Part shown: in pieces, positions 1 to 15,000 of the stretch
Layout of the letters: every line of letters starts with the position of its first letter
Numbering within the stretch: position 1 is the first letter of the stretch
DNA from: Aradus depressus
Taxonomy: Eukaryota > Arthropoda > Insecta > Hemiptera > Aradidae
Direction of reading: 5' to 3'
Length of the DNA: 64,000 bases
Assembly: GCA_963662175.1 (NCBI GenBank)
Contig: OY759216.1
Coordinates: 38,581,087-38,645,086 of the forward strand
The notes under the pieces: generated by a model
The model's database searches: none
Told to the model about the DNA's origin: nothing
The model's input: only the letters and a program-made list of their open reading frames with translations
Translations under genes and position numbers: made by a program

Positions 1-1116
<1,116 letters not shown>

Positions 1117-3436
1117 CTCACCACAACCGCTCTCTTTTATCCAACTATTTTATTACAATTCTTTTTAAAACTGTTCAAGGTTTCACGTGTTGCACTCTTC
1201 GTTACTGCAACAGGGTGTCCAGCAACTAGGACTTGTCAGGGAATTTAAAGACTAAGAAAAAAGTGTCAGGGAAAATTAGGAATTTTTATATTTTATAATG
1301 CGTAACTACATAAAAGCCCTAAAGCATGTATTATTGGGAGGTATCCTACTAAAAACGCAGTTTTCTTTTATCATCATGAAGGAATTTTTGCCGTCTTCAA
1401 CGTTTTGGCAACACTGCATAAGTTGGTAGTTAACTATCGGTCCCACTCCGCTCTCGTGTCTTCTTTTGTTCCGTTTTTCGTCTTCTAGTTTCACAGATAA
1501 AGAATTTATGTTTATTCAGAACAATAATAAATATATTGAAAATTAAACATGCTCAAATGAAAAAAAAAATAGTATAAAATATATTTACAATTGTTTGAAT
1601 AAATAAACAAGAGAATAATAAGTGAACAAGAACATACTGAAACAATGCAAAGAGTAAATTAATAAATATATGCCCAAATAAGAGAGGGAATAATGAAAAG
1701 AAAACATGAAGAGATAGAGACAAATGATAACAGAAGATCCTTAGCTTGAATTATATTTTTGTTTTTACCTGGAATTTTAATTGAATGATAGCAGGGAATT
1801 TTAAAATCATGTTTTGCTGAACATCCTGTGTAAGGTAATTTGTTTTTTCAATTATTCAAAGTGCTTTGTATGATGAAAATGTGGTATGTATGCAGTACTT
1901 TTCTTAGAGTATGCGCCATTACTACTCACATTCTTCTCCATCAAGTCCTGCCACCTCTTGAAACAATCAGTGGCAATTGTCCAGAATATTCATTTAATTA
2001 TTCTTAATTCTTTCATACATAATAATAATAATAGTTTTTTTTATTATTTAATTATAAATTGTGTTTCCGTGTCTTTTATAAATTTACTTTACGTTTGGTG
2101 TTTTCAGAACCTAAAAAAATGTTTTGCCAAAGTTTCATGTAAAGTCGTCACTGTTGCAAATTGTTCATTTTAGGCTCTTGAAAGAGGGCCTTAGTCTTCA
2201 TCCCTTATTATTATTTTTTTAACGCGAATTTATCTTGAAAATTCAAGCAATAATGGGGATGGAGGACGTTTTTCAAAATGTTAGCTCCTAGAAACATGTA
2301 ACTATCTGTGGTGTCTAATGGCACTGTTCCACGGTGGTCCAACTCCCAGTTTCCCCTCCGTGTTACATCAACTTAACGAAGCACACATCTATAAAGCCAC
2401 TTTACCTAAGAACTGTTCTATATACGTACATACCTTTATCTATTATTATTGGTAACGGTTTTTCCTCATACAATAATATTGCGTGGATGAGTTTGCTCAT
2501 TTCATATTTGTCCAACTTTTACTTCCTTCCTTTATATTGTATTCCTTATTTAAACTTATTAAGAAATACAAAAACTATTATTGTATATCTTTCAATTTAT
2601 GAAGACATTTTTTGATCTCATTTTTAAATGAAATATTTTATTATAAATTACATATGAGTGAGAATACAATTTAATATATTCCATTCCAATTTGACACAAA
2701 GTGTATAGAATAAGTTCGATTATCGGAATTCTGATATTTCTACTGTATATTCTAAATTTGGGCTTTGCTTATACTTTTTTTACTTATATTCGTCTTTACT
2801 TATGTTCAAGTAAACACTCTACACATTCCACTAATTTTATGAACTTTTCTACATCAATTTTTATCAAATACCAATGTGGCCTTAAGAATAAAAATGGTCT
2901 TAGAATAGGGGAAAAAACTTTAAGAATTAGTTTTTTAATATATTGTTTTTTAATTGAGGAGGTAAATTGTTTTTGTTGAAATTTGTTTAAAAAAACTATA
3001 TGTACCAATGTATTTGTAAATAAAAATATTCATCATATGTACTTTAATGTTATTGCTTGTATAAATATATATTGGGAAAATTATTATTACTTTTTTCTTT
3101 ATTCATCCTTTGCCTCTGTGTTAATTTTTGTTTTTTAGGGTCCATACCATATATGGACATCTATACATTTCTCTGGTTGCTTATCGACGCGCATAGCGGA
3201 AATCACAAATGGATCATTGACTACGGAGGAGGCCGTACATCTGGCGTACAGCGGAGTGGAGTAGATAAAAGGAGGTGTCATGGGGGATAAGGCATAGCAA
3301 CAAAATGGCGGTAAGTATTGGGAATACAACTTCAGGGCTACCACTTGAGTTACATAGCAGGATAGAAGAGCCCTAGGTGGAGGGGGAAAGGACGGAGGAA
3401 TTCAAGAAGATTCGAACAGCTACTGACAATTATCTA
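1117..3436. other. AT-rich non-coding region downstream of the LITAF exon
   Basis: Probable 3' UTR of the LITAF gene followed by intergenic sequence. AATAAA occurs at 1526-1531 and again near 1600. The open frames here are short, AT-biased and have no recognisable domain. A T-rich stretch ending in AG precedes a GC-richer patch at 3139-3320, but no supported exon could be built there. Confidence 0.4.
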
Positions 3437-3862
3437 GGGCGCAAGTTGAGACAGTTCGGTGAAGTGATGCAGGGTGACTCGTCGCGAGTTTCTGTGAAGA
3501 AAATTAATGCAACCGCGAATGTTCATACGCAGCGTGAAGTGACTCAGTTTCTGCCTGCCGTGAGTGCGAAGGTCTGTTCATACTCAGTTTTAACGGTGGA
3601 TTCTCTATGGGTCTTTCTTTTTTCAAATAACGTGTTCGGAAGCTTCTTATGATAATATAAAGTTGCAATTAGTTCGTCGTCGTTATCTTCAGAATCAGAT
3701 TCTGAACTTAATATACAATTAACAAATATTACATTCATCGCACACATGGTCGACACGCAGAGGTGATAGAACTGCGCCTTCAACTTTCGCTCTGCCCTGC
3801 GCGCAGTTCATTCAGATCTTGCTTCATCCTGCGTCACCTCACCGAACTGCGGCCCTGCCTTA
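3437..3862 (-). mobile_element. decayed DNA-transposon-like element with inverted ends
   Basis: Imperfect inverted ends can be seen. On the left, GGGCGCAAGTTGAGACAGTT continues as CGGTGAAGTGATGCAGG. On the right, read in reverse, the sequence is GGGCCGCAGTTCGGTGAGGT then GACGCAGG. Between them the minus strand has an open frame of about 80 codons (3544-3783). It contains a Ser/Asp/Glu-rich patch (SSESDSEDNDDEL) followed by a basic KKLPNTLFEKRK stretch, which recalls the N-terminus of PIF/Harbinger transposases. No catalytic domain is present, so this would be a non-autonomous remnant. The class assignment is a guess from end sequence and ORF character. Confidence 0.35.
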
Positions 3863-6024
3863 AGGGTGAAAGTAACGTAAGCGCAATTTGATATATTTAG
3901 TATAGTCTGATCGCTCCTTTATTTATTTCACTCAAATTTTCAAAACAGTAAATATTGACTAAAGTTTTTCTTTAATTTTATATGAAAATGTAAAGATCCG
4001 TCGGTTTTTTTTTATGTAGGCGGTAACAAAACCTTGAGCACGCAGTCCTCGTGTCTCAGCGATGTCAGGTACTTGTTCAAGACCCCTACACAAAATTTAG
4101 GTGAACCACGATAACGCTTACAGGAAAGGGAATAAGAGCATTGAAAGCTTAGGTCCCTAGACGTCCACACCATCTATCCAGAGGCGGCACGAGCTATGGG
4201 TTCTCGGTGCCTCCATCTACAACTCGAGATAATCCCACGATGGCAAACTCCCGCCCAGGCCACAATTAGGATAAGGCCGGCGGAACCGCGCGGCCCCTGC
4301 CACTGTCCAAAATACAGGCTGTGATCTTAAAAGTACACATGAGTTGTTTCGAATATTGTCAACATTCACCTTGCGCCAACTTGTAGAACTATAACATTTC
4401 TTTTTTTTTTTTTTTTATTTGTCTTTATAATGTTGGTCGCAACTGTTGCCATGAGGCAACAACCAGCTACCAAGAGGACTTCATTGAATATGGATGTCTT
4501 GATTTTCGTGAGAGAGGAAGGCCACCCAGCGATAGCTCCTCAGAGCGAAATAAAAAACAATGAATATTATGGTTATTATCAATGAATGGGGATATTATGA
4601 TTTTGTTTCAAGTGGGGGGTTGCAATTTGGGATTATAGTAAGTCACGGTTCCACCTCCTCTTCAATCTCCTGGGAGGATTGTGTGGCAAGTGTGGTGAAG
4701 AAAGTGAGTGGATGTATGGATTTGGGTGTAAATGCAATTTGCTGTGGAAACGTCTGTAAAGGTCCTGAATTGTGTCGTGTACTGTGTTTATCATGAGGTC
4801 ATTGTGTTCTGTTATTTACGTATGGTGTGCATTGTGTCTTTGACTGGAAAACCTGGATACGTTTCAGGTTAGATATTTTAGCCGAACCGTAGATTTGAGA
4901 GCCATACATCCAGAGTGGCTTTAGTAGAAATGTGTAGTAGCAGTTATGCTTTTGTGTTAAGGGTACTATAACATTTCAGCAGATTGACTAACAGCATCAT
5001 AAAAACGTATTTTTTGAGCGTTTACGGTACAGTACAAATATGTACAATGTTTTTTAATTATTCAATAAACCCGCTATAAATGTATTAAATTTTAAAATTC
5101 ATTTTAGCTATTTCGATTACAATAATTGTTACAACTTATTAACTTATACAATTTATACTTTTAACCAATCGATATAAACTATCGACAAGCGTAGCTTCTG
5201 AGTTGGAGGAAGTTTTCAAAAATATTAGGTTTGTGATTAGGGTTTCGTTGGAAGACTTTTGTTCATTTTTATTAATTTTCTAAATATTACATTTCCATTT
5301 GGGAAAATGAAATAAGTTGGTTGTTGCTTTATTCGCTCAATCGTATCGAAACAGTTTGATTTCTAAGGTAACCGTTCATTATTTTATGTACACATTAGTA
5401 CGTATTATTTTTACTCGTTCCCATTAGCAACATCTGTCAGTTATCTTGCCTATGATTTTGGTACAACTTGCATAAAGCCTGGACATTCTAACCTTATTTG
5501 GAATCATCTCTATCCCTGTATTTGGTTATAACTTTGAATATTATATTTAGTATATTTCTTCATTCTTAACTTTTTCTCTACTTTATAATCCTTCAGATAG
5601 TGACATATTGAAATCCTTAACATTTCGATTTCCATGTTATGGCATATTAAGGCCTAATTTGATGTCTATAATGCGAAAATACAAAAATCTCGTAGCACTA
5701 CAATTGTAACTATTCAATTTCTGATACTAACTGACGGATTTAAAAGAAATATACAGGGTATCTTCGACTATAAGTGAAGAATGAGTGTTTTATTTGCATG
5801 TATACAGAGTGAGTGAATAAACCTCGTATTCCAACCCCTTTGAGCTATTAACCAGTGTTTCATTAGACTATGCTGTACGTTATTTTAATTTTTTTGTGTT
5901 ACCTTTTTCATATTACATTTTATATGTATTCACAAATGTACCTCTGATGATGACGCAGTGGGAAGACCTCTTTTATTTCTATTGGAAAATTAAATTTCAT
6001 ATGTATATATATTTTTTTCTTCAG
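3863..6024. other. intergenic region and probable 5' UTR intron of NFXL1
   Basis: Contains a degraded fragment of the tRNA-derived SINE core at about 4012-4105. A single arm of the foldback family seen at 36.6 and 40.2 kb lies at about 5935-5990 (GTGGGAAGACCTCTTTTATT). The acceptor TTTTTTTCTTCAG ending at 6024 shows that the NFXL1 coding start is preceded by an upstream non-coding exon. I could not place that exon with confidence. Confidence 0.4.
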
Positions 6025-6032
6025 ATTTTGCA

Positions 6033-9000
6033 ATGTCTCGTAGAGGAGGTGGTGATGGGAACCCTTGGGGGAATAAGTCAAATAGGGGAAAAGCGTCGAC
6101 AAAAAGTACAACCCCTCGGAATAAAGTCACTTCACATGGAAGTAAAACTGCTGAAGAAAAGTTTCAAGAAGCCCATCTTAAATTACGACAGATGGTTGAA
6201 AAGCACTTGGAGAATGACAACGCATCTTCTTCATCAGAAGAAGAGGATTTAGAAACTGAAAATATTTTAGGTGATTATTTTTTTTTCTTTTAATTAATCT
6301 TTACAAATACCTCATTTATAGTACTACAAATCTGATCATTATACTGTCAGTGTTAAAATCCATTTTTGCGATCTGTCTATAGTAGAAAGCAAATAATAAT
6401 AAATGAAAACAAAGAACCTTGTTTAACTTATATATTGTCTAATTATTATAATAATTAGTATGTACGCATCTATTTATTTTATTCTCTTCTTGAACTTTGA
6501 TATAGCCTTTATTCCCTACTGTACCTTACTACGAACCCTATTTTTTTTTTTTTTTAAACTATTATATTTTCTTGATGTTAGTGTTGAAACCCAAATATTT
6601 GTAGGTCAGAATGTTCCGTTAAGGGGAGTCAGTTGTAGATTACTTCTTTTAACCTAAGGTTTAAAGTCCTAAGGACTGTACAAATATGACATCCTAGCAA
6701 ACTTAACTTTGAACTTTGTGCTGATGACGTAAGCCATACCCACTATTTGTATATATTTTTGTGGAACTAGACAATTATAAAAACTAAACAAGTTTTTTGT
6801 TTTTATTTATATTGTCAGTGGTTCCACAGTTAAAAAAAAGGTCGTCGGTGAATCACCGACAATGTACTTCCCCAGAAAGAATTAACCAATTACTTTTTCG
6901 CTCTCCCTTCATACACAGGGGCTTCTATATCCTCATACTAAATTTTGTGCCGAATTCATTACAGCTGCAGTTATTAGAGTTTTTGAGTTGGGCCTCCCTT
7001 TGAACGTCTCTTCCCTTCAGCCGATTCCGCTGAAAATAATTAAGTGTCGTCTTTATGAGATTTTGAATTTATATTTAATTTTTCTTATCGACACATTCAT
7101 TCTATCGGGTGTCATCGTGTCCACAGACACATTTTTTCTTTCATTTTTAGTATCAAGATGTTCAAAAAACATGGAATTGTGTTGAAATCTCAACTTGGAA
7201 TTTTTGACCGATTACATAACTTCCCGTTACTTCGTATAGCTGGGGAAGTAAGGAGAAGAAGTATTGTATTACTCATTATTATTTGTTCTTTACAGATTCT
7301 GTTCTGAAAAATTACTCACAAGTTGGTGGTCAGAACGAGGATTTGGCAAAAACCCAGAACTTCCTAGAAAATGCATTTCATTCTGGTGCTGCGGTTTGTC
7401 TCATCTGTATCGCTACAGTCAAACGGAATGATCAGGTACTAATAAAAATATACAATTAAAAATATATAATATTCAGTTGACTTGTTATTAACAGGGGTCT
7501 TGAAAAACCTGCAACTGACGAAGTGGTCTGGGTTAATCAAGGATTTGGTCAATTTTTTGGGATTATTTATTTGTTTGAAAAAAACAATACTTAGTGATTT
7601 TTAAATTCGCGTTCGAAACCCGGAAACCTTAAAAATCTATCGGATGGGACGTTAAGCGATGATCTCGAGCCTGTACGATGTCAGGTACTCGTTTTCAGAA
7701 AGATTCATTTTCAATAATAGTGAGTTATTATGATTCATACCCGGGCTTGCTTTAACTACAAGTTCATATCGCCTACTACCAGAGCTATCTTTCTTCTCAC
7801 CGGCGGATCTGAGTCCGACTCTACAGTGGGAGTCCTAAATGTTGCCGAACCAGGGTTAGTTATCTCAAGTAGCTGACATTGTATAGGCTCGGGACCATCG
7901 CTTAACGTCCCATATGAAGAACGACATACCCAAGGTTGCTTAGCCTTTCAAATAAAAAACCTAAAAGCCTCGGCTGGATTACGAACTCGCGTTCTTGTGC
8001 TCAATAGGCTAGTATGCTACTTCTGATCTACCGGCGTCCTCTCAGGGAAAAGAAAATAAGTCAAAAATATTAACTTTTCTACAGAAGCATTTTTTTTCTG
8101 TTTAAAAAAGCATAAACATGCACAAACAATGCTTGAAAGTCACTTTTTCTGGAGATCCAGTTAGTAAGGTCAGCTTTTACTGTATTTCCTTTAAATGAAT
8201 TTGCTTGCTTTATTTAAACGTACTGGAAACATTAAAATCAACCGTATCTGTACATAACATTATCAAAACGCTTCAGTAATACAGTATTGTTGGAAATATC
8301 TCAATGTTTTTCTTATCCTATTTTCTCAACCGCCTCAGATACTAATAAATTAATTTTCTTCCTTGTGTTAGTTATGACATGTGTTTTCTTTGTGAGTAGA
8401 TCTGGAGCTGTGACTCTTGTTATGGATTCTTTCATCTGTTCTGTATCCAACGTTGGGCCAAAGACAGTATTGCCCATCAGAAACTGGCTGCTGAAGACAG
8501 ACCCGATCTAAAACGTGTCAACTATCCCTGGCAATGGTACTATTTATTGATATATTTATTTTGTTCATAAATAACCTATATTATAAATTATTTTTTTAAA
8601 TCTGATCTTTAATATGTTAGGATGTCAGTGGACTGTTGCATACGAAATGTAGGGGAAAAAAATGGTACCGAAGGTCGCTTTTTGGGTTTTACTAAACAAA
8701 ATGTTTCTTCACCTTCGTGTTGTGGTGCCTCCATGTCTACGGTCTATTCCTTTATAATTATTTGTTCAAACAAAAACTTTCTCCCAATCACCAGCCAAAT
8801 CAAAGAATCTTGATACAGGCTGCATGACTGTAGTTACTGTTCCGATAGACAGTAGATATGTTGGTTCTGTCTGCAATTTATTTTAATTTTTTTAAATTCA
8901 TTACAAATATACTGTCTGTTTCAGTCCTAAATGTCGTAAGGACTATGAATCCTCTCTTATTCCCTACAAGTATTCCTGTTTTTGTGGGCAAAAAGTAGAT

Positions 9001-12000
9001 CCAGAATTTCATCCATGGCTAGTTCCTCATTCTTGCGGAGACACTTGTAACAAGCCTTTGCACCCTGAGTGTGGACATCGATGCCTGCTTCTCTGCCATC
9101 CAGGTAAGTCAAACAATGAATGGTTTACTTGTCGTATACAAATGTTAATCTTGACTTTACAAGTACCATTTACAATTTGACGAACCTGTAATTCTAAAAT
9201 GATCTAAGTGTAAAGCAGAATATTCCTTAAGTACATAATAATGTCTACTAATGACAGATAAATAAAACAAACTTATTTTTGAAATATTGTCTATTCCACT
9301 AAAGATTCCACTCTATCTTTAGTGGAATAGACAATATTTCAAAAATAAGTTTGTTTTATTTATTTATTACAAGTTTCCACAATATGTCCGCGTTTCTCAA
9401 CTTAGAAGTTACTAATGACAGCTCTATAGAAATTATTTTATGGGTCATTCCATAATAACAGTCGATTAATAATAAATATTGAATCTTGCGACCTCGATTT
9501 TTTAGCAGTAGTTTAGATACGATCTTGTACAGAGGCGAAATTGTGCGTTCAACATATGTGTCATATATTTTGAATGGTCATAACTCAAAATCTGGGTTGT
9601 GCATTTAGATCTAGAAAAATAAACTCCTTAAGATTAGGATAGCGTTGAAAAAGAACTTAACAAGCAGATGAAGATGTTACTAGCAGATGACATGACAATG
9701 AGAAATGAAGAGAATATCAAATAACAAGAAAAATCATGAAAGAAAGGTTGATCTGTAATAATTTATGGAAGATCAGAGGAACTACATTGAGTATGACATG
9801 GACTCATAACGCTGTTTCTCAAAATATTCACAAAGTGAGCTATCTCCAACAATATTCTTTTTTTTTTTAGGTTAATTCAAATATAATAACAACTTTGTGT
9901 AGTACGATTTTCTCCTAAAAAATGAATTGAATCTGAAATGAGTTGGAGAAGTTTTTCAAGTTATTTCATTAAAACAAAATTTGTTCTTACAAAGTTGTTC
10001 CGAGAGTAAGCTCTGTTATAACATGACCTAATGGTCATTCTGTATTCCATAGTGATGTTTGATTTGCAATAGGTCCGTGCCCACCATGTCCCAAGATGAT
10101 CCAGGCAGGTTGTTTCTGCGGACGAGGCGGCAAAAAGACAGTGCGGTGCAGCAAGAAGCAGTGGTGCTGTGGGAAGGTGTGCGGCCGCAAGTTGGATTGT
10201 GACAAACATACATGTGCCTCTTTCTGCCACACTGGGGCATGTCCTCCCTGTCAGAAGTCCTCTGTCACCTCTTGTGTCTGCGGAGATAAGTCCACACTCA
10301 CACCTTGTTCTCATCTCATTTGGCAGTGCGAGAAGGTATGCCTCTTTTTACATCCCCAGCTATACTAAGTATAGGGGAAGTTATGTAATCGCTCAAAAAT
10401 TCGATGCGGAGTTTTTAATGGAATTTCATGTTTTCCGATCTCCTGATTTCAAAAATGAAAATAATAATTTCTGTTTGTCTGTGAACACGAGAACTCTTGA
10501 TAGAATGAATATGACGACATTAAATTTTATATTAGTATCCTGAACACTCAAAGGACGACACCTCTTGATTTTCAGCCAACGGGGAGGATGGGATTAGGCA
10601 GGAGGCTTAACACAAAAACTTCAATAAATGCCGTTGTAATGAATGTATAGACACGAAATTTCATATGTAAAATCAAAGCACTCTTAGGACGCATCTATCA
10701 AGTTTCAGCGGAATCATCCTAAGGGAGGGCTATTGAGACCCAAACGGTCGATTGGGTTTTGAGGGAGAGCGAAAACATAAATTATTAATTCTTGCTGGAG
10801 GATTACATTGCCAGTGATTTACCGACGACTTTTTTGTTTCAATTTTTGAGATGAAAAATACGCCAAGTGATCCTTTCAACGTTAAGATAATTTCACACAT
10901 ATGCCTATTGAATATTCCACTTGATTTGGCAGCATTCTTTATGTACATATTTATTTGGTAACAATTCTTTTTTTAATTAAAAAAAAAATTGTTTACTGTT
11001 CTCTCCCTCATCTATCTATCTCTCTGGCGCTACAACCCTAGTGGGTCCTGGCCTCCTCAATGAGCCTCCGCCATTCGGCTCTGTCCTGTGCAGCTGCTTT
11101 CCAATTTCGCTGTCCAAGAAGCTCTCTCGCGTCAGCTGCCACACCATCCACCCATCTTAGCCTCGGTCTGCCTGCTCTTCTTGATCGGTACAAAGGCTCC
11201 TCAAGGACTGTTCTTGGCTCCCCCTCATGGGCCACAAAATATCGCGCCCGGCCGACTGCCATCAACAGTTAATGTATTAATGTTTTTTTTTTTGTTTAAT
11301 GTGGACTTCGCTAACAAACTTGACATTACATGGTTTGTAGACACCAATTTGAGGAAAATATAGCGTACCGATGAACGCCTTTCACAATTTTCAAATTATG
11401 CGATTAGTATCAGTCTCTCTGGAAATTTGTCTATATCTGTAATAATTCTCAGACATTTTTCATAAAGCGCTGATGAAAACACTATATATTTATAGTTATT
11501 GTGACTCATGTCCGGGCTTTAACTACGAAGTCATATCATCTACTAGCAATGCGTTCTTTCGTCTCTCTGGTGGACATAGCCCGACCCTACTTGTGTGAGT
11601 CCTAAATTTTGCCTACCCATGTTTATTCAAGTAGGGGTCTTTATGGGTACTGTTCTCATACCTTTCGGTGGAAACTGTCTTCACTGGCTGCTAGTCGAGT
11701 ACTGTGGGCGAGCGCTTTCGATATGAAGACATCATCTTCAAGCCACTGTTAATGTTGTACTCCTGAGACGGACCCTTATAACACAACAAACACGGACTAA
11801 CCTCAGTACAACATTTAACAGTGGCCTGACGATGATGTCTTCACATCGAAAGCGCTCGCCCACAGTACTCCACTAGCAGCCAGTGACGACGGTTTCCACC
11901 GAAAGGTATGACACAGTAATATATTCACTGGCAGAACTAACCCCTTAGTCTTTATGGGTATTTGACATCGTACAGGCTCGAGCTCATCCCTTAAGACATA

Positions 12001-15000
12001 TCCGAAGGACGGCGTGCTCAAGGTTTTTTCACATTTCAGATTATAATAGAGAACTATTTATTTTTATTTTTTACTAATTTTTGCTCTATCAATAAGACAT
12101 AAAAATAATATAAATGTTTTGCACTTGGGATATGATTTCGCGTACTGTGTCACATTGATTTTAAATAAGGATTAAAAATACATCTAAAATTTGTTGATTG
12201 TAGGGGACTTTGTTACCCGTCCTGTATGTAACTGCATTTAACACGTTAATGCTATGTCTAGGTGTGCGAGAAGCGGCTGTCTTGTGGAGTACACGCCTGT
12301 GAGAGGGTGTGTCACAAAGACGGCTGTGGAGACTGTCCCCGGAGCTTGCCTCGCTTCTGCCCCTGTGGACAGGACCTCTTCACACTGCCCTGCTCTGAGG
12401 AGGTAGCCACCTGTGGCGGAACCTGTTCCAAACTGCTCGACTGTGGACTACACATCTGCTACAATCGGTGTCATCGAGGATCTTGCGGTTCTGTAAGTGT
12501 TCCTATCTGGTCTGTTTGCTTACACATACGTCATTGTTCTTTGATAATTGAACATTGTAACAGAAGAGGAACTCAACTCGTCAAAGAGAAACCAACTATT
12601 TTTCTTCGACGTGTAGATGAAGTGATCCAATTTTTGATTCTGTAGAATTCAATATCTTTAACAAAAAGTGCAACTAAATGTGTGGAACTGCGATACTTGT
12701 TCTCTACAAGTATTTTGGCCTTTAGTTTTACTTACGGAAATTTCATATGTGAATCCAGAACTCTCTAACGACGACACCTATTGATTTCAGTCATATCGAC
12801 CAAAAGGGAGGGTGGGATTAGGGAGACGCTTAACACAAAAACTCTAATGCCAATAGAATGAATGTATCGACACGAATTGTATATGTGTGACCTGAACACT
12901 TATCGATTTGGCATTCTTTGTGTGTATGGAATCAGTAAATCAATATTAAAACTCTAATTATATTTTTATTGTAAAATATGTATATTTTCTATGGGTACAG
13001 GGAGACAGATTGGAGTTCTTTAAACATCTTTAGTAAAATTGGTGAAACACTGGTTTTGTGTTTTTGATTGGGACCGTACTGATTGATGATTATTAACTGG
13101 CAATTTGGTAAATATTGGCCAGAGCAATAACTCCCTAAATTAAATAGAAAAATCCACTATCGGATTTTGTTTATCATAGTAAAAAATTATCTGTTTGCTT
13201 CGTTCTTATTCTGTTACTGCATAACATGTTTCAAAATGATACTCAACATTTTTTGTAGAGATATTGTGAAACACTTTATAAAAAGTAAAGAAAAAACGTA
13301 TGTTTTTAAAAAAATATTGTCTATTTCACAAAATATTTTTATATAATATGGTAGCAATAACGAAAGTACTTCCATATTATGTATACTTCGTGAAATAGAC
13401 AATATTTTTTTTAAAACATACGTTTTTTCTTTACTATTTATGTTTCAAATTTTTTTTTTTTTTTTTCAGTGTATGGAAATAACTAACAAAAAGTGCCGTT
13501 GTGGATTATTCGAGAAGGAGATTCCCTGTCAGAAGCCTTTCTTTTGTGAAACAAAATGCAAAAAAATGAGGGACTGTCGATTTCATCCTTGTAATCGTAA
13601 GGTTCAGTATTTTGACTTTTTATTACTTGTATTAAGAATTTTTTTTTTTTGGCTAATATAGTTTTCAAATATTCATTTTCCAATTTGTTGTGCGTTGAAT
13701 GCAATATGTGGAAATCTACCAGAGATCAGATTATCGATATTCATTTACGAACAGAGGCAAATGTCAAAAATAAATTAAAACAAAGGTACTGTGAACTCAA
13801 ACCTTTTTTTAAAATAATTTATGAATTCAACAAGGTGTTTACAAAAAATCATCGACTAATGTAAGGACTAAGCTCATACGCGACGAATTCTACAGGAATG
13901 GCTAACTCAACTCATAATAATATTTGTGTATTTCCAATAAACAACTTTATGACGATGGACTTTACATTACACATCGCGCATTGTTACTTTAAATACATAG
14001 TACGTTTTAAAACAGGAGTTACTAATAGGCCACGTCAAATAGTCATTGGCCTGTGAATATGATAGAATGTACAATGAATTTTTGATTTTTTAAAATGTTG
14101 ATTCAAAATTACGAGGTTCTACCTACGTCAGATTCTTAATTAATGTTGCCAATTTATTTATTTTTCTTCTTACCACTTTGAACTGATTAAAACGCATCAA
14201 GTTTCTCTTCCTGTGCTAGTAGTCCACACCTTTCTCAAACGTCTGGATGGAATTATGTTGTAATGAGTGGAATTGGTGCTAGACGAATGTGAGGCATCAC
14301 AATTCGGAGTAAAATTAAAAAAATACATTTTGAGAGTATCAGCAATCAGTGGAGTTTTAATGTGAGGAGTTAAAGTCAAGAATACAAAAGACAAATATAC
14401 AACGTTTTCGGAATTGTGCAGTAATGATATAAATCAGGGGCACAACAATTATGTTTAGCCTATTTTCAAGATCATTGTATGAAATATTTATAATAATGTT
14501 AAAAGCTCTATAACTAGGAACAACAAATTGGCCCATTTGTGGAACCGCCACGTGTTAGTGAATCTAATTTTTCATGTTCTATATTAGGGTCCGCGATATT
14601 GTGGAAATCTAATAAAAACATAGAATTTGTTTAGCATTTATATTGTCTAATTCCACTAAAATATACAGATAAAGAGAGTATATGAGAGAGGGGGCGCCGG
14701 TAACTCAGTGGTATGTGTGCTTGCTTACTGAGCTCAAGATCGTGGGTTCTAAACCCGGCCGAGGGCCCTTAGTTTATTTTATCTGGGAGTTAAAATAAAC
14801 TTAAGCACGCCATCCTTCGGATTTGACGTTAAGCGATGGTCCCGACCCTGTACGATGTCAGTTACTCGTTAAAGACACCTACCCTAGGTGAACACAAATT
14901 TTAAATTAGGCAGAATTTAAGACGCTAAGCGCTCTGGTAGTAGGCGATATGATCTTATAGTTAAAGCCCGGGCATGAGTGATAATAACCAACTTTAAGTG

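Noticed and set aside
3305..3310. ATGGCG directly followed by GTAAGT, as a tiny first coding exon
   Set aside because: Only two codons, no phase-compatible next exon found. A chance match is likely.
5160..5235. TCGATA-rich patch plus AG|GTTTGT as a promoter and non-coding exon 1 of NFXL1
   Set aside because: Half-sites of a DREF-like motif are weak evidence and the donor is poor. No transcript data.
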